Made by a program: the position numbers and the translations under genes
In this document: positions 40,841 to 50,349 of the stretch, piece by piece
Position numbering within the stretch: the first letter of the stretch is position 1
Layout: each line of letters begins with the position of its first letter
Notes under the pieces: model-generated
Seen by the model: the letters and a program-made list of their open reading frames with translations, nothing else
What the model was told of the DNA's origin: nothing
Databases searched by the model: none
Assembly: GCA_017626035.1 (NCBI GenBank)
Contig: JAGAJR010000013.1
Coordinates: 1-64,000 of the forward strand
DNA from: Alphaproteobacteria bacterium
GTDB lineage: Bacteria; Pseudomonadota; Alphaproteobacteria; RF32; CAG-239
Length of the DNA stretch: 64,000 nucleotides
Direction of reading: 5' to 3'

Positions 40841-41890
40841 TTAAATTTTTTCAATATTATAAAAGCTGCCGAAGCTTCTTAAATTGTAATACTTATCTCT
40901 TACGGCTCTTTGAAGTTTGTCTTCATTGCCGACATAGTGGATTTTAAATTGGACTTTTCCGCTGCCGATGGCATCAATGCTAATGGCGTCCACAATGGCG
41001 ATACTTTTAAGCGTTTTTTCCAAACTCAGCCAATCACGGATAGCGTTATACTTATATAATACGGTTATTTCCGATTTCTGTTGGCTGTCGGCAATATCTT
41101 GTTGTTTAATCGTATTGTTGATACGGGCGGTTATTTCAGTGATGGCGTCTTCAAACAGTTGAGGGGAGCGTTCTCCGGAGACGTTAATCGTTTCCTCTGT
41201 TCCTTTTTTGGCGGAACGCAAGGTAACGGTTAAACCTTCAATTCCATTATAAACGGCGTCAGCTGTATAAATATCTGTTGTTCCGTTTATGCGGGCAATC
41301 TTATCCAAAGCTATGCCGTCTTGAGAAAGAGCTCTTTCTGCCGTCATTACGGACATATTTTCTTCGGTGGACGGAAGCGGAGAGATTTTAATCTGGCCTT
41401 GTTGATAAGGTTTTTCCTCCCAGGCTTTTCTCCACAAGTTTCCTTCTTCCCACAACAGCGGCGTATCGCCGGAAAATTCTCTGAATGTCGGAATTATCAA
41501 AATATTGGCATCACTGCCGACGGCGAAAGAAATATTTTTTTCCCGCATGTAGGTTTTAAAAATGTTTTCGTTTATTGCGACTTTTAAGTCGGCTATGTAG
41601 CGGACATCCGAAACTTTTTCCGAGAGAATGGAAACTTCTTTGATGAAGTTGAGTATTTGTGCATTGCTCAGTGAAGATAACGCCTCAACACCGGAAGAAG
41701 TGGTAAAGCGTCCGGCAACAGCAAGAAATGCTTTGCGGTTAGCTTCGTTCATCGCTTTTTCGCGGGCAACGGAAGCGTTTTCGGCGGTAACATCGACCAT
41801 GATTTCCGCAGAATACAAATCATTGTTTTGAGCAGCCGCCGGAGCTGCAAAACATAAAACAGCCAAACATAAAAGCAGCAGTTTCTGCAC
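40841..41890 (-). CDS. DUF2066 periplasmic protein, 349 aa
   Basis: Signal peptide (QKLLLLCLAVLCFAAPAAAQ) and a mature exported protein. The first mature segment (YSAEIMVDVTAENASVAREK, then AFLAVAGRFT) matches the DUF2066 pattern. Function unknown. The start is GTG with GGAG nine bases upstream. In related genomes it adjoins PerM-type permease genes and replication-regulator genes; here the permease follows and ndk precedes it by 12 bases. Confidence 0.82.
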   Translation of the reverse strand: MQKLLLLCLAVLCFAAPAAAQNNDLYSAEIMVDVTAENASVAREKAMNEANRKAFLAVAGRFTTSSGVEALSSLSNAQILNFIKEVSILSEKVSDVRYIADLKVAINENIFKTYMREKNISFAVGSDANILIIPTFREFSGDTPLLWEEGNLWRKAWEEKPYQQGQIKISPLPSTEENMSVMTAERALSQDGIALDKIARINGTTDIYTADAVYNGIEGLTVTLRSAKKGTEETINVSGERSPQLFEDAITEITARINNTIKQQDIADSQQKSEITVLYKYNAIRDWLSLEKTLKSIAIVDAISIDAIGSGKVQFKIHYVGNEDKLQRAVRDKYYNLRSFGSFYNIEKI

Positions 41891-41902
41891 TTTTAAAAAC
41901 TC

Positions 41903-42319
41903 CTAACCAACAATTTCCGTGCCGCTGAAAAAGAAATCAATTTCTCTTTTGGCACTTTCCGGAGAATCCGAACCGTGAACGGTATTTTTATCAATTGAAA
42001 GGGCAAATGTTTTGCGGATGGTTCCTTCTTCCGCAACGGCAGGGTTGGTGGTTCCCATAATTTTACGATACAAAGCAATTGCATCGTCGGCTTCCAAAAC
42101 CTGAACGACAACCGGAGCAGAAGTCATAAAGTCGACCAAGCTGGTAAAGAAAGCCTTGTCTTTGTGTTCGGCATAAAATTCTTCAGCCTGAAGAGGGGTA
42201 AGACGGATACGTTTCTGAGCGATAATTCTTAATCCGGCGTCTTCAATCATGCTGTTTACTTTGCCGGTAATGTTGCGGGTTGTCGCATCCGGTTTAATTA
42301 TTGACAGGGTTCTTTCCAT
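41903..42319 (-). CDS. ndk: Nucleoside diphosphate kinase
   Basis: Balances NTP pools by transferring the gamma phosphate through a phosphohistidine. 138 residues; [14 protein letters not shown] at the start and the active-site motif NTVHGSDS with His near residue 117. GGAA upstream of the ATG. It is divergent from pta-ackA across a 157-base spacer. Confidence 0.97.
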   Translation of the reverse strand: MERTLSIIKPDATTRNITGKVNSMIEDAGLRIIAQKRIRLTPLQAEEFYAEHKDKAFFTSLVDFMTSAPVVVQVLEADDAIALYRKIMGTTNPAVAEEGTIRKTFALSIDKNTVHGSDSPESAKREIDFFFSGTEIVG

Positions 42320-42436
42320 GGTAATTTCCTTTTCAATCAGACAAAGCTTATTAAATTTTAAGCGATAATAGTATATTTACATCTAAAAATCAAAAGTTTT
42401 TATGGACTTTTGCAGCGAAGAGTTGTTTATTACTGA

Positions 42437-42442
42437 TATAAT
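42437..42442 (+). promoter_or_regulatory. Extended -10 promoter of pta-ackA
   Basis: TG-A-TATAAT (42434-42442) is a consensus -10 with the extended TGn element about 35 bases upstream of pta; no good -35 is seen, as is usual for this promoter type. Confidence 0.6.
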
Positions 42443-42476
42443 TTTTTTGTGCAACATATTAAAGAGGTTAGATATA

Positions 42477-43481
42477 ATGTCTGAAAGTGCGTACCTTAAC
42501 AGTATCATTGAAAAAGCAAAACAGTATTACAAAACGATTGTTCTGCCGGAAGGCGAAGATGAAAGAGTTTTGAAAGCCGCCCACATCATTACCGAGAAAA
42601 AGGCTGCAAAGATTATCATTTTGGGTAACGAGGCAGAAATTAAAAGCTATTTTGAAAAAAACAGCTGGAGCCTTGAGGGAATAGAAATCATTCATCCGGA
42701 AACATCTCCGAAACTTCAGGAATATACCGACTTGCTTTATGAAATGCGTAAAGAAAAAGGTATGACCAGAGAGGCTGCCGCTCAAACGGTTTTGAACTAT
42801 AACTACTTCGGAACGTTGATGATTAAAAACGGGGATGCCGACGGAATGGTCAGCGGAGCCAACCACTCAACGGCGGATACGGTTCGTCCGGCTTTGCAGA
42901 TTATTAAATCGGCTCGCAAAGACCGAGGGGTTTCCTCTTTTCTGATTATGGTTTCCAACGGTGTGCCTTATTTGTTTTCCGATTGTGCCGTTGTCATTAA
43001 TCCTAATGAAAAAGAATTGGCAGATATTGCGTTAACCAGTGCCGACACGGCTCTCAAATTCGGTATTGATCCGAAAGTGGCTATGTTGTCTTTCTCAACA
43101 TACGGCTCTGGAAAAGGCGAGCAGGTTGACAAAGTGAAAAAAGCGACGGAACTTGCCAAAGAAGCTTTGGCTGCTGACGAATATAAAAATTCGGGAATTG
43201 AACTTGACGGAGAATTGCAGGTTGATGCCGCATTAAATGAAGTTGTGGCTAAGAAAAAAGCTCCGGAAAGCCATGTCGCCGGAAAGGCCAGAGTTTTGAT
43301 TTTCCCTGATTTGAATGCCGGAAATATCGGCTACAAATTATTGCAGCGTTTGGGCGGATGCGAAGCTTACGGTCCGATGCTGCAGGGGTTGAAGGCTCCG
43401 GTCAATGATTTGTCCCGCGGTTGTTTTGCCGAGGATATTGTCGGGGTTATTGCCATTACTGCCTTACAGGCTGCCAAATAA
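42477..43481 (+). CDS. pta: Phosphate acetyltransferase
   Basis: Converts acetyl-CoA and phosphate to acetyl phosphate. 334 residues, the short catalytic form without the N-terminal regulatory domains of E. coli Pta. IVLPEGEDERVLKAA opens the fold; MVSGANHSTADTVRPALQII, MLSFSTYGSG and FPDLNAGNIGYKL are conserved. The ATG at 42477 has AGAGG upstream; the longer frame from 42402 is not needed. It is followed by ackA after 30 bases, forming the overflow acetate pathway that yields ATP. Confidence 0.96.
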   Translation: MSESAYLNSIIEKAKQYYKTIVLPEGEDERVLKAAHIITEKKAAKIIILGNEAEIKSYFEKNSWSLEGIEIIHPETSPKLQEYTDLLYEMRKEKGMTREAAAQTVLNYNYFGTLMIKNGDADGMVSGANHSTADTVRPALQIIKSARKDRGVSSFLIMVSNGVPYLFSDCAVVINPNEKELADIALTSADTALKFGIDPKVAMLSFSTYGSGKGEQVDKVKKATELAKEALAADEYKNSGIELDGELQVDAALNEVVAKKKAPESHVAGKARVLIFPDLNAGNIGYKLLQRLGGCEAYGPMLQGLKAPVNDLSRGCFAEDIVGVIAITALQAAK

Positions 43482-43511
43482 TTTTTATTAACCAAAACCA
43501 AGGACTTGAAT

Positions 43512-44693
43512 ATGAAAAAAATATTAGTGTTAAACGCCGGTTCCTCAACTTTGAAATATCAGTTGTTTAATGTTGACGGAGATAAATATGACGTTGTGGC
43601 TAAAGGTAATGCCGAACGTATCGGAAGAGATGCCTCTTTTGTCGGGATTAAATATGCCGACGGCAGCAAAAAAGAAGTCAATGTTGATTTACCGAATCAC
43701 AATGCCGCTTTTAATGAAGTTATGAAATTATTGATGGACGGCGTGATTGCCGATTTGAGTGAGATTGATGCCATTGGGCACCGTATTGTTCAGGGTGGTT
43801 CCATTTTCAAAGAATCTACTTTAATTAATGATAAAGTAATTGAGGATATTGCCGAACTTTCGACGTTAGCCCCGTTACATAACCCTGCGGCTGTTTTGGT
43901 TATTAAAGCAGTTAAAGCCGAATTGCCGAATGTGGCACAGGTTGCTGTTTTTGACACGGCTTTTCATCAGACAATGCCTTATGAAGCTTATACCTATGCT
44001 TTGCCTGAAGAGCAGATTTCAAAATACAAAATTCGCCGTTACGGAGCTCACGGAACATCTCATAAATTTGTTGCTGAGGAAGCTGCTAAAATCATTGGTA
44101 AAAATTCAAAAATCATTACCTGCCATATCGGCAGCGGAGCCTCAATTACGGCTGTAAAAGACGGAAAATGTATTGATACCTCTATGGGAATGACTCCGTT
44201 GGCCGGTATTGTGATGGATACCCGCTGCGGCGACATTGATCCGTATATTCCGCTTTATATTATGAAAACTCAAAATCTGAGTGTTGATGAAGTTAACGAT
44301 ATGTTGAACAAGAAAAGCGGAAAGGCCGGTTTGACGGGATACAGCGACTCCCGCGATTTTGAAGCGGCTTATCTTAAAGGCGAACAGAAGGTTATTGACG
44401 CGATGAATGTTTATACATACAGCATTGCCAAATATATCGGCAGCTATATGGTTGCTCTCGGCGGTGTTGACGCCATTATCTTTACGGCCGGCGTCGGAGA
44501 GAATTCATCTCTGGTTCGCAAGTTGGTTCTTGAACGTCTGCATTATCTCGGAGTAGAGATTGATGATGAAAAGAATAAACAGCGTGGCGAGTTTGTCGAA
44601 ATTACAAAACCGACTTCAAAAATTCGTGCTTTTGTTGTTCCGACGAACGAAGAGTTGGCAATTGCTCAAGATACGGTAAGATTGTCAAAGTAA
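43512..44693 (+). CDS. ackA: Acetate kinase
   Basis: Interconverts acetyl phosphate plus ADP and acetate plus ATP. 393 residues; MKKILVLNAGSSTLKYQLF at the start, VFDTAFHQTMP, YGAHGTSHKFV, HIGSGASITAVKDGKCIDTS and FTAGVGENS are signatures of the ASKHA fold. AAGGA seven bases before the ATG favours 43512 over a TTG at 43506. With pta it allows growth on excess carbon with acetate secretion; a terminator follows. Confidence 0.97.
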   Translation: MKKILVLNAGSSTLKYQLFNVDGDKYDVVAKGNAERIGRDASFVGIKYADGSKKEVNVDLPNHNAAFNEVMKLLMDGVIADLSEIDAIGHRIVQGGSIFKESTLINDKVIEDIAELSTLAPLHNPAAVLVIKAVKAELPNVAQVAVFDTAFHQTMPYEAYTYALPEEQISKYKIRRYGAHGTSHKFVAEEAAKIIGKNSKIITCHIGSGASITAVKDGKCIDTSMGMTPLAGIVMDTRCGDIDPYIPLYIMKTQNLSVDEVNDMLNKKSGKAGLTGYSDSRDFEAAYLKGEQKVIDAMNVYTYSIAKYIGSYMVALGGVDAIIFTAGVGENSSLVRKLVLERLHYLGVEIDDEKNKQRGEFVEITKPTSKIRAFVVPTNEELAIAQDTVRLSK

Positions 44694-44720
44694 TTTTTCT
44701 GTTCTGATAGATAAATGGTT

Positions 44721-44757
44721 GTAAAGGGGAGATTTTTATCTCCCCTTTGTTGTTTTT
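44721..44757 (+). terminator. Terminator after ackA
   Basis: AAAGGGGAGAT/ATCTCCCCTTT stem followed by a T-rich tail. Confidence 0.93.
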
Positions 44758-44815
44758 TGCAAATCTCGGATTATTTCATTGATAACTTAAATTTTTAATT
44801 TAATGCGAGGTTAAA

Positions 44816-45322
44816 ATGGGAGAAGCATTGAGAAATGTTGTTGTGCTGGTTTGGGCATTGAGTGCCGTTAACAGCAATGCCGAGGCCAAGCCGAATGTTA
44901 TCGTGATTTCAGAAGAACTTAATTCTTCCCAGCCGACAATCGTGTATGGTGCGGCAGAGGAAAAAAACGGTCAGAAAGATGAAGTTATTGTGGAACAGCC
45001 TGCTGCCGGTGATAATCCGTTAGGCAATCCGATTGCAATGCCTGATGACGCTTCTCAGCCGGTTGAAGCACCGATTGTTAATGATAATCAGGAAAATAAG
45101 GCCGAAGTAAAAAAGCCGTCTGCGGAGATAAATGAAATTACGCCGCAGAATCCAAAAATTTCTCCGGAAAGGACACCGCAGAAAATGGATGATGAAATTC
45201 AAAACACATTATACGAATCCGGTGATAGAATTTATGATGTTCAATCCTATCCGGTAAAAGATGTAAAGGATATTACCGAGCCGAATGTTGACAACGAGGT
45301 TGTGAATTATCCGATTTATTAA
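44816..45322 (+). CDS. Secreted low-complexity acidic protein, 168 aa
   Basis: A hydrophobic start (LRNVVVLVWALSAVNSNAEA) looks like a signal peptide, although basic residues before it are few. The remaining sequence is rich in Pro, Glu, Asn and Asp, without a clear fold; probably disordered and periplasmic. No family recognised. GAGG lies before the ATG. Its stop overlaps the convergent trmB stop by 4 bp. Confidence 0.65.
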   Translation: MGEALRNVVVLVWALSAVNSNAEAKPNVIVISEELNSSQPTIVYGAAEEKNGQKDEVIVEQPAAGDNPLGNPIAMPDDASQPVEAPIVNDNQENKAEVKKPSAEINEITPQNPKISPERTPQKMDDEIQNTLYESGDRIYDVQSYPVKDVKDITEPNVDNEVVNYPIY

Positions 45323-46044
45323 ACCCGTTTGTAATCCAGAAAAACCGGACGTCTTCCTTCTCTGATGGCTTTTCTTTGATATTTAGTCTGCACCCAGTCG
45401 GAAGGTTCGTGTTTCCAATCGTTTCCGCATTTGGCTGTCCAAACAAAATTTTTATCGGCGGCCATTTGTCGCAGTGTCCAGCCTTTGTAAACTTTATGGT
45501 CGGTGGCAACGCGAAGAATGCCGTCTTTTTTTAGAATACGGGCGATTTCTTTTAAGTTGTCAGGATTAATAAAGCGGCGGGAAGCATGGCGTTTTTTTGG
45601 CCATGGATCGGGAAATAAGACAAAAACTTTATCTACAAAATTGTCCGGTATTTTAGAAAATAACAAGCGGACATCGTCATCCCAAACACGGATGTTATCG
45701 TTTCTGCCGGGTAAAAGGGTTATTTTTTCAGGAAGATTATCTCCTTCTTTGATTCCGGTTATCAAAGTCAGCAAGTTGGCGACGCCGTTTTGAAATACTT
45801 CTGCTCCGATAAAACCGGTTTCCGGGTTGTTTAAGGCTTGTCCGGCAAGGTGTTCTCCGTTGCCAAACCCGATTTCCAGAAAAACTTTTTCAACCGGCCG
45901 GACAAACAATGTTTGTTTGTTGAAGTTAGTTTCCGGTGTGATTTTTATTGTAGGAAGAAAAGCTTCCAATAAGGTACTTTTGGCCTTGCGAATGGTTCTG
46001 CCTTTTCTGCGGCCGAAGAATTTTGGTTTATCGCTTAAAAACAT
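45319..46044 (-). CDS. trmB: tRNA (guanine-N7)-methyltransferase TrmB
   Basis: Adds the methyl group at N7 of G46 in tRNA using SAM. FLEIGFGNGEHLAGQA is the SAM-binding loop; FPDPWPKKRHASRRFI is the family signature, and YQRKAIREGRRP closes the protein. 241 residues. The start overlaps the end of metK by 10 bp, so SAM synthesis and this SAM user are co-expressed. Confidence 0.95.
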   Translation of the reverse strand: MFLSDKPKFFGRRKGRTIRKAKSTLLEAFLPTIKITPETNFNKQTLFVRPVEKVFLEIGFGNGEHLAGQALNNPETGFIGAEVFQNGVANLLTLITGIKEGDNLPEKITLLPGRNDNIRVWDDDVRLLFSKIPDNFVDKVFVLFPDPWPKKRHASRRFINPDNLKEIARILKKDGILRVATDHKVYKGWTLRQMAADKNFVWTAKCGNDWKHEPSDWVQTKYQRKAIREGRRPVFLDYKRV

Positions 46045-47189
46045 TTTTTTAACTGCTCCGCTAAATCAAGTTTTTCCCATGAGAAACAACCGTTTTCCTG
46101 CGGCTGTCTTCCGAAATGTCCGTATGCCGCTGTCGGCGTATAAATCGGCCGCCTCAGGTTTAATTTGGTTATAATGTTTTTAGGGGTTAAAGAAACCATT
46201 TCATTGATGGTGTCCAGTATCTTTTTTTCATCGACTTTATTGGTTTTCCGGCAGTCAATATATAAAGACAACGGTTCTGCAATGCCGATGGCGTAAGAAA
46301 CCTGAAGCAGACATTCATCAGCCAGTCCCGCGGCCACAATGTTTTTGGCGAGATAACGGAGCATATAAGCAGCCGAACGGTCTACTTTTGTGGCGTCTTT
46401 TCCTGAAAAGGCTCCGCCGCCGTGAGGGGCATAACCGCCATAATTGTCGACAATGATTTTTCTTCCCGTTAATCCGGTATCGCCGTCCGGTCCGCCGATG
46501 ACAAAGCGTCCGGTCGGATTTATCAGAATGTTTTTATCTTCGGGCATCCAACCTTCAGGAAGTGTCCGGGCGATGTATTGTTTAGCAATGTGTCTGACTT
46601 CTTCTTGCGAAAGTTTGTCTGAATGCTGGGTTGATAAAACAACTGTTTTAACGGCAACCGGTTTTCCGTTGTTATCGTATTCCAAAGTTACCTGGCTTTT
46701 GGCGTCGGGTTCAATACCCGGAACCTCTCCGTTATGTCGGGCAAAGCTGAGATTTTTAAGAATTTGGTTGGACAGGTAAATAGCCAAAGGCATATATTCA
46801 CTATCAAATCCTTGTTCCTTTTTTGCGTATCCGAACATTATTCCCTGATCTCCGGCTCCGTCAATATCTACTCCCAAAGCAATGTCTGCGGATTGGTGAT
46901 GCAGGTAGTTGTCAATTTGAACCGTTTGCCAGCTGAAACCTTTTTGGTCGTAGCCGATATTTCGCACGGCCTGACGGACGGTATTCTCAATTTCTTCCTT
47001 GCTGATATATTCGTTGCAGCTGGTTTCTCCGGAGATGATAATCCGATTGGTCGTGGCGAGCGTCTCAATTGCACAGCGGGCGTAGTTGTCTTTGTTTAAG
47101 AATAAGTCGACGAGGCTGTCTGAGATGCAGTCGCAGACTTTGTCCGGATGTCCTTCGGAGACGGATTCAGAAGTAAACAGATATGACAT
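46035..47189 (-). CDS. metK: S-adenosylmethionine synthetase
   Basis: Makes SAM from methionine and ATP. 384 residues; FTSESVSEGHPDKVCDCISD, GAGDQGIMFGYA and GGGAFSGKDATKVDRSAAY are diagnostic. AAGGAA lies before the ATG. An XRE regulator gene is immediately upstream, the usual alphaproteobacterial order, but a terminator separates them. No SAM riboswitch is evident in the 98-base gap. Confidence 0.98.
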   Translation of the reverse strand: MSYLFTSESVSEGHPDKVCDCISDSLVDLFLNKDNYARCAIETLATTNRIIISGETSCNEYISKEEIENTVRQAVRNIGYDQKGFSWQTVQIDNYLHHQSADIALGVDIDGAGDQGIMFGYAKKEQGFDSEYMPLAIYLSNQILKNLSFARHNGEVPGIEPDAKSQVTLEYDNNGKPVAVKTVVLSTQHSDKLSQEEVRHIAKQYIARTLPEGWMPEDKNILINPTGRFVIGGPDGDTGLTGRKIIVDNYGGYAPHGGGAFSGKDATKVDRSAAYMLRYLAKNIVAAGLADECLLQVSYAIGIAEPLSLYIDCRKTNKVDEKKILDTINEMVSLTPKNIITKLNLRRPIYTPTAAYGHFGRQPQENGCFSWEKLDLAEQLKKCF

Positions 47190-47227
47190 TTTTGTTCCTT
47201 GAAATAAATGGGTGTCAATTGGCGAAA

Positions 47228-47263
47228 GTATAAAAAAAAAGCCGGCAGGTTGCCAGCTTTTTT
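47228..47263 (-). terminator. Terminator after the XRE regulator (bidirectional)
   Basis: AGCTGGCA/TGCCGGCT stem with A and T runs on the two sides. Confidence 0.9.
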
Positions 47264-47287
47264 TAGGAAATGTGCAGAAATTATTTC

Positions 47288-47785
47288 TTAGTCATTTTCG
47301 TCATCGTTGTTATATGTTGTTTTTGACATGGTTACAATCAAATCAAACATATGTTTTGCGGCTTTACGATTTGGAATTTTATAGTAAGCCTTTACCAACT
47401 CGATGGTTTCCTGGCGGTGCATCGGGTCAACGTCAAATTCTTCGGAATCTTCAGCCAAGCAGACCGGTGTGCTGTCCGGCAGGCTGAACATTCGAGGGCT
47501 TTGGCTGGCAACTTCCCTGTCCATATCTTCATAAAAGAAGCCGACCGGAACTTCCAGAACTTTACCGATATCCCACAGACGGCTGGCACCGACACGGTTC
47601 ATTCCTCTTTCGTATTTTTGAACCTGCTGAAAAGTTAACCCCAGTAAGCTGGCTAATTTTTCCTGACTGAGACCGAGCAGGGTTCTTCTCAGTCTGATAC
47701 GATTGCCGACGTGTACATCAATTGGGTTCGGTTGACCGTTTGGTGTTCTACCCCGGCTAGATTTTTTTACAGTTTCTGCAGTCAT
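47288..47785 (-). CDS. XRE-family transcriptional regulator, 165 aa
   Basis: One helix-turn-helix near residues 28-82 (VGNRIRLRRTLLGLSQEKLA, then FQQVQKYERGMNRVGASRLW), followed by a tail of about 80 residues. This protein is conserved next to metK and lnt in many alphaproteobacteria, where some homologues act in stress and membrane control. GGAA upstream of the ATG. Regulatory targets cannot be read here. Confidence 0.9.
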   Translation of the reverse strand: MTAETVKKSSRGRTPNGQPNPIDVHVGNRIRLRRTLLGLSQEKLASLLGLTFQQVQKYERGMNRVGASRLWDIGKVLEVPVGFFYEDMDREVASQSPRMFSLPDSTPVCLAEDSEEFDVDPMHRQETIELVKAYYKIPNRKAAKHMFDLIVTMSKTTYNNDDEND

Positions 47786-47921
47786 CTGTTGTTCCTTATT
47801 GTGTTATCTTATAACATATAAATATGATTTTAAGCGGGTTTCGTCAACAAATATTTATATAATATTTTATATTTTTAATCGTCAGAATAACACATTTTCC
47901 GTTTAATCTGTTGAAATAACT

Positions 47922-49460
47922 CTATTTAGTTGTGTTTTTCGTCAGGAAAAAAGCTAAACATATATTTAATAATGCTAATGTTAACGGTATGATATTTCTA
48001 TATTTTCCGTAAAGAGTCGGCATGGAGAGGTTTTGCGGGAGAGGGATATCTTTAATGCCGGTTTCGTTGAGAGGAATGCTGTCGATGATTTCACCCGTTC
48101 GGGATATCAGGGCACTGATGCCCGAGTTGGCCGTCCGGGCAATCGTAATTCCTTCTTCAACGGCACGAAGCCTTGCGGAAGTCAAGTGTTGGTAAGGGCC
48201 GGAGCTTTCTCCGTACCAACCGTCGTTTGTCAGATTAATCAGCCAGTCCGGCTTGTTTTCTTCGTTCACTACCTCTGCGGGAAAAATTATCTCGTAGCAG
48301 ATGAGGGCTCCAAACCCCGGATGGTTTCCTATTTTGATGTTTTTGTGGCCTGTTCCCGCTTTGAAATTTGCAATTGTGTTTGTTATCGGACGAACCCATT
48401 TAGGCAGATACCTGCGGAACGGGATATACTCTCCGAACGGGACGAGGTGTGTTTTGTCGTAGTAATTTTCAATGTCTCCGTTTTTGTTTAAAACAAACAT
48501 GGAATTCATCGGTTGGTAGTAGTCGTAATTATCAAACTTGTATCTTACCAAACCGGTAACAAGATAGCCGTTTTCAGGAATGGCGGCGGTTACCATATTC
48601 CGGTATTCGTCTTCCATATCCAGGGCGAAAGCACTGGCAGTTTCTCCCCAGAGGACAAAGTCTGTTTTTTCTAATCCTTCCGTTTGACTGAGGGAAATAT
48701 ATTGTTTGAGGTTGTTTTCCAGTTCCCCTTTGTCCCATTTCATACTTTGGGGAATGCTCGGTTGAACGAATCTTAAAATTGTTTCGGAAGCTCCGCCGTC
48801 CGGGTAAACTTTCAGCCTGAATTCTCCGAAAGCAAAGATGAAACAGCTTAACCCGATGATTATTCCCAGAGAGGCATATATGGATGTTTGGGTACGATAT
48901 TTAAAATATAATGCCGGAGCTGATGTCAGTAAAATGACCAACAGAGACAAGCCGTAGGTTCCGATAAGGGATGCGGTTTGAAGGGTCGCGGTATTGAAAG
49001 CCATTACCGATCCCAGCAAGTTCCACGGAAATCCCGTGAAAATGAAACTTCTTAAAATTTCAGACAATATCCAAAATGCCGGGAATGCGAAGTATTTTGC
49101 TTCGAGTTTCTTGAAAGGATAGCATAACAGGGTTGGAATTGCGGTAAATAAGCCGAAAAATGCTCCTCCGGCAATCAAACATATCGGATAGAGCCAGCCG
49201 AATTTCAGTGGTTCGACCAAAAGAGCGTTTCCGACCCAGGATAATCCGAAGCCGAAGAAGCCAAATCCGAACCAGTATCCGGCGGCAAAAGAAGCTTTGG
49301 CCGTTTCCGCTTTGTCCATTATCAGCAGGAGCAGGGTAAAGCTGATAAATAATATCGGAAAAATATGATAAGGCGGAAGAGCCAATACGGCAATAGAGCC
49401 GAGAATGAGAGATGATAATTTTTTGTGGTTGAAAATTTGATTAATCAGAGTTTGCAACAT
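47922..49460 (-). CDS. lnt: Apolipoprotein N-acyltransferase
   Basis: Adds the third acyl chain to lipoproteins in the inner membrane. About six N-terminal membrane helices, then a nitrilase-type catalytic domain with Glu in LWGETASAF, Lys in YYDKTHLVPFGEYIPFR and Cys in GALICYEIIFP. A last membrane helix precedes the end. The ATG at 49460, with GAG seven bases upstream, lies inside the end of corC, so the genes overlap. It serves lipoproteins such as the OmpA-type and hydrolase lipoproteins in this window. Confidence 0.94.
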   Translation of the reverse strand: MLQTLINQIFNHKKLSSLILGSIAVLALPPYHIFPILFISFTLLLLIMDKAETAKASFAAGYWFGFGFFGFGLSWVGNALLVEPLKFGWLYPICLIAGGAFFGLFTAIPTLLCYPFKKLEAKYFAFPAFWILSEILRSFIFTGFPWNLLGSVMAFNTATLQTASLIGTYGLSLLVILLTSAPALYFKYRTQTSIYASLGIIIGLSCFIFAFGEFRLKVYPDGGASETILRFVQPSIPQSMKWDKGELENNLKQYISLSQTEGLEKTDFVLWGETASAFALDMEDEYRNMVTAAIPENGYLVTGLVRYKFDNYDYYQPMNSMFVLNKNGDIENYYDKTHLVPFGEYIPFRRYLPKWVRPITNTIANFKAGTGHKNIKIGNHPGFGALICYEIIFPAEVVNEENKPDWLINLTNDGWYGESSGPYQHLTSARLRAVEEGITIARTANSGISALISRTGEIIDSIPLNETGIKDIPLPQNLSMPTLYGKYRNIIPLTLALLNICLAFFLTKNTTK

Positions 49461-50340
49461 CCGTTTTCTCTTTTTTAGGGGTCGGAACAACAATCATAAT
49501 TTTTTTGATACGTCTCGGGTCGACTTCCAGAATCCGAAATTTTACGCCGTTTTTATCTTCAATAATTTCACCGCGGTTCGGTATTCTTTGAGCCAGTTGG
49601 AAGACATAGCCGCCGAGGGTGTCTATTTCCAATTCTTCGTCTTTTTCGTCAGAGGTTAAATCCAGCCCCGTTGCGTCCTTGATTTCATCCAACTCGGCCC
49701 GGGCGTCGGCAATTATTAAGCCTTCGTCCTGAAGCATGATAACGTGTTGTTCTTCAAAATCGTATTCGTCTTCAATATCGCCGACGATTTCCTCAAGCAA
49801 GTCTTCAATCGTAACCAGCCCGTCAATTCCACCGTATTCGTCCACCACCATGGCCATGTGAATTTTATTGGCCTGCATTTCTCTGAGCAAATCCAGAACT
49901 CTCATAGACGGGGAAACAAACTTGATTTCCCGATTGACAATGTCTTCGACTTTAGTATTGCCTTTGCCTTTCAGAAGGCATTTAGCCAAATCTATAATGT
50001 GGATAATACCGAGAATGTCATCCATTGATTCTCCGTAAACGGGAATACGAGAGTGGCCTTTGGTAACCATCAGCTCGGCCAGTTCTTTGACTGTTCCGTC
50101 TTTATGAAAGGCGACGATATTGGCTCTGGGAATCATGGCATGGCAGCATTTTTTATCCCTCAGGCACAAAATATTGTTCAACAAAAGCTGCTCATGTTCG
50201 CTGAACTGGTCTTCCCCGTTGGAATTGGCTTCTTCAATGAGGTCTTCGATAGTTTCCCGGACGGTTTCATTTTGTTTGCGGGAGAAGATGTTTTTGATAT
50301 AGCATGTAAGGGAATGGGGGTGATGGTTTTCTTCAGTCAT
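49441..50340 (-). CDS. CorC/HlyC-family CBS-domain protein
   Basis: A cytoplasmic protein with two CBS domains (residues about 75-200, with MIPRANIVAF and MAMVVDEYGGIDGLVTIEDL) and a C-terminal CorC_HlyC domain (DTLGGYVFQLAQRIPNRGEI). Family members are linked to Mg/Co efflux and appear beside ybeY and lnt in most proteobacteria. 299 residues. The N-terminal DUF21 membrane part of some relatives is absent. Confidence 0.9.
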   Translation of the reverse strand: MTEENHHPHSLTCYIKNIFSRKQNETVRETIEDLIEEANSNGEDQFSEHEQLLLNNILCLRDKKCCHAMIPRANIVAFHKDGTVKELAELMVTKGHSRIPVYGESMDDILGIIHIIDLAKCLLKGKGNTKVEDIVNREIKFVSPSMRVLDLLREMQANKIHMAMVVDEYGGIDGLVTIEDLLEEIVGDIEDEYDFEEQHVIMLQDEGLIIADARAELDEIKDATGLDLTSDEKDEELEIDTLGGYVFQLAQRIPNRGEIIEDKNGVKFRILEVDPRRIKKIMIVVPTPKKEKTDVANSD

Positions 50341-50349
50341 CTCTGAATT

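Noticed and set aside
47190-47287. SAM riboswitch upstream of metK
   Set aside because: The gap holds only a bidirectional terminator belonging to the regulator gene; no SAM aptamer features seen.
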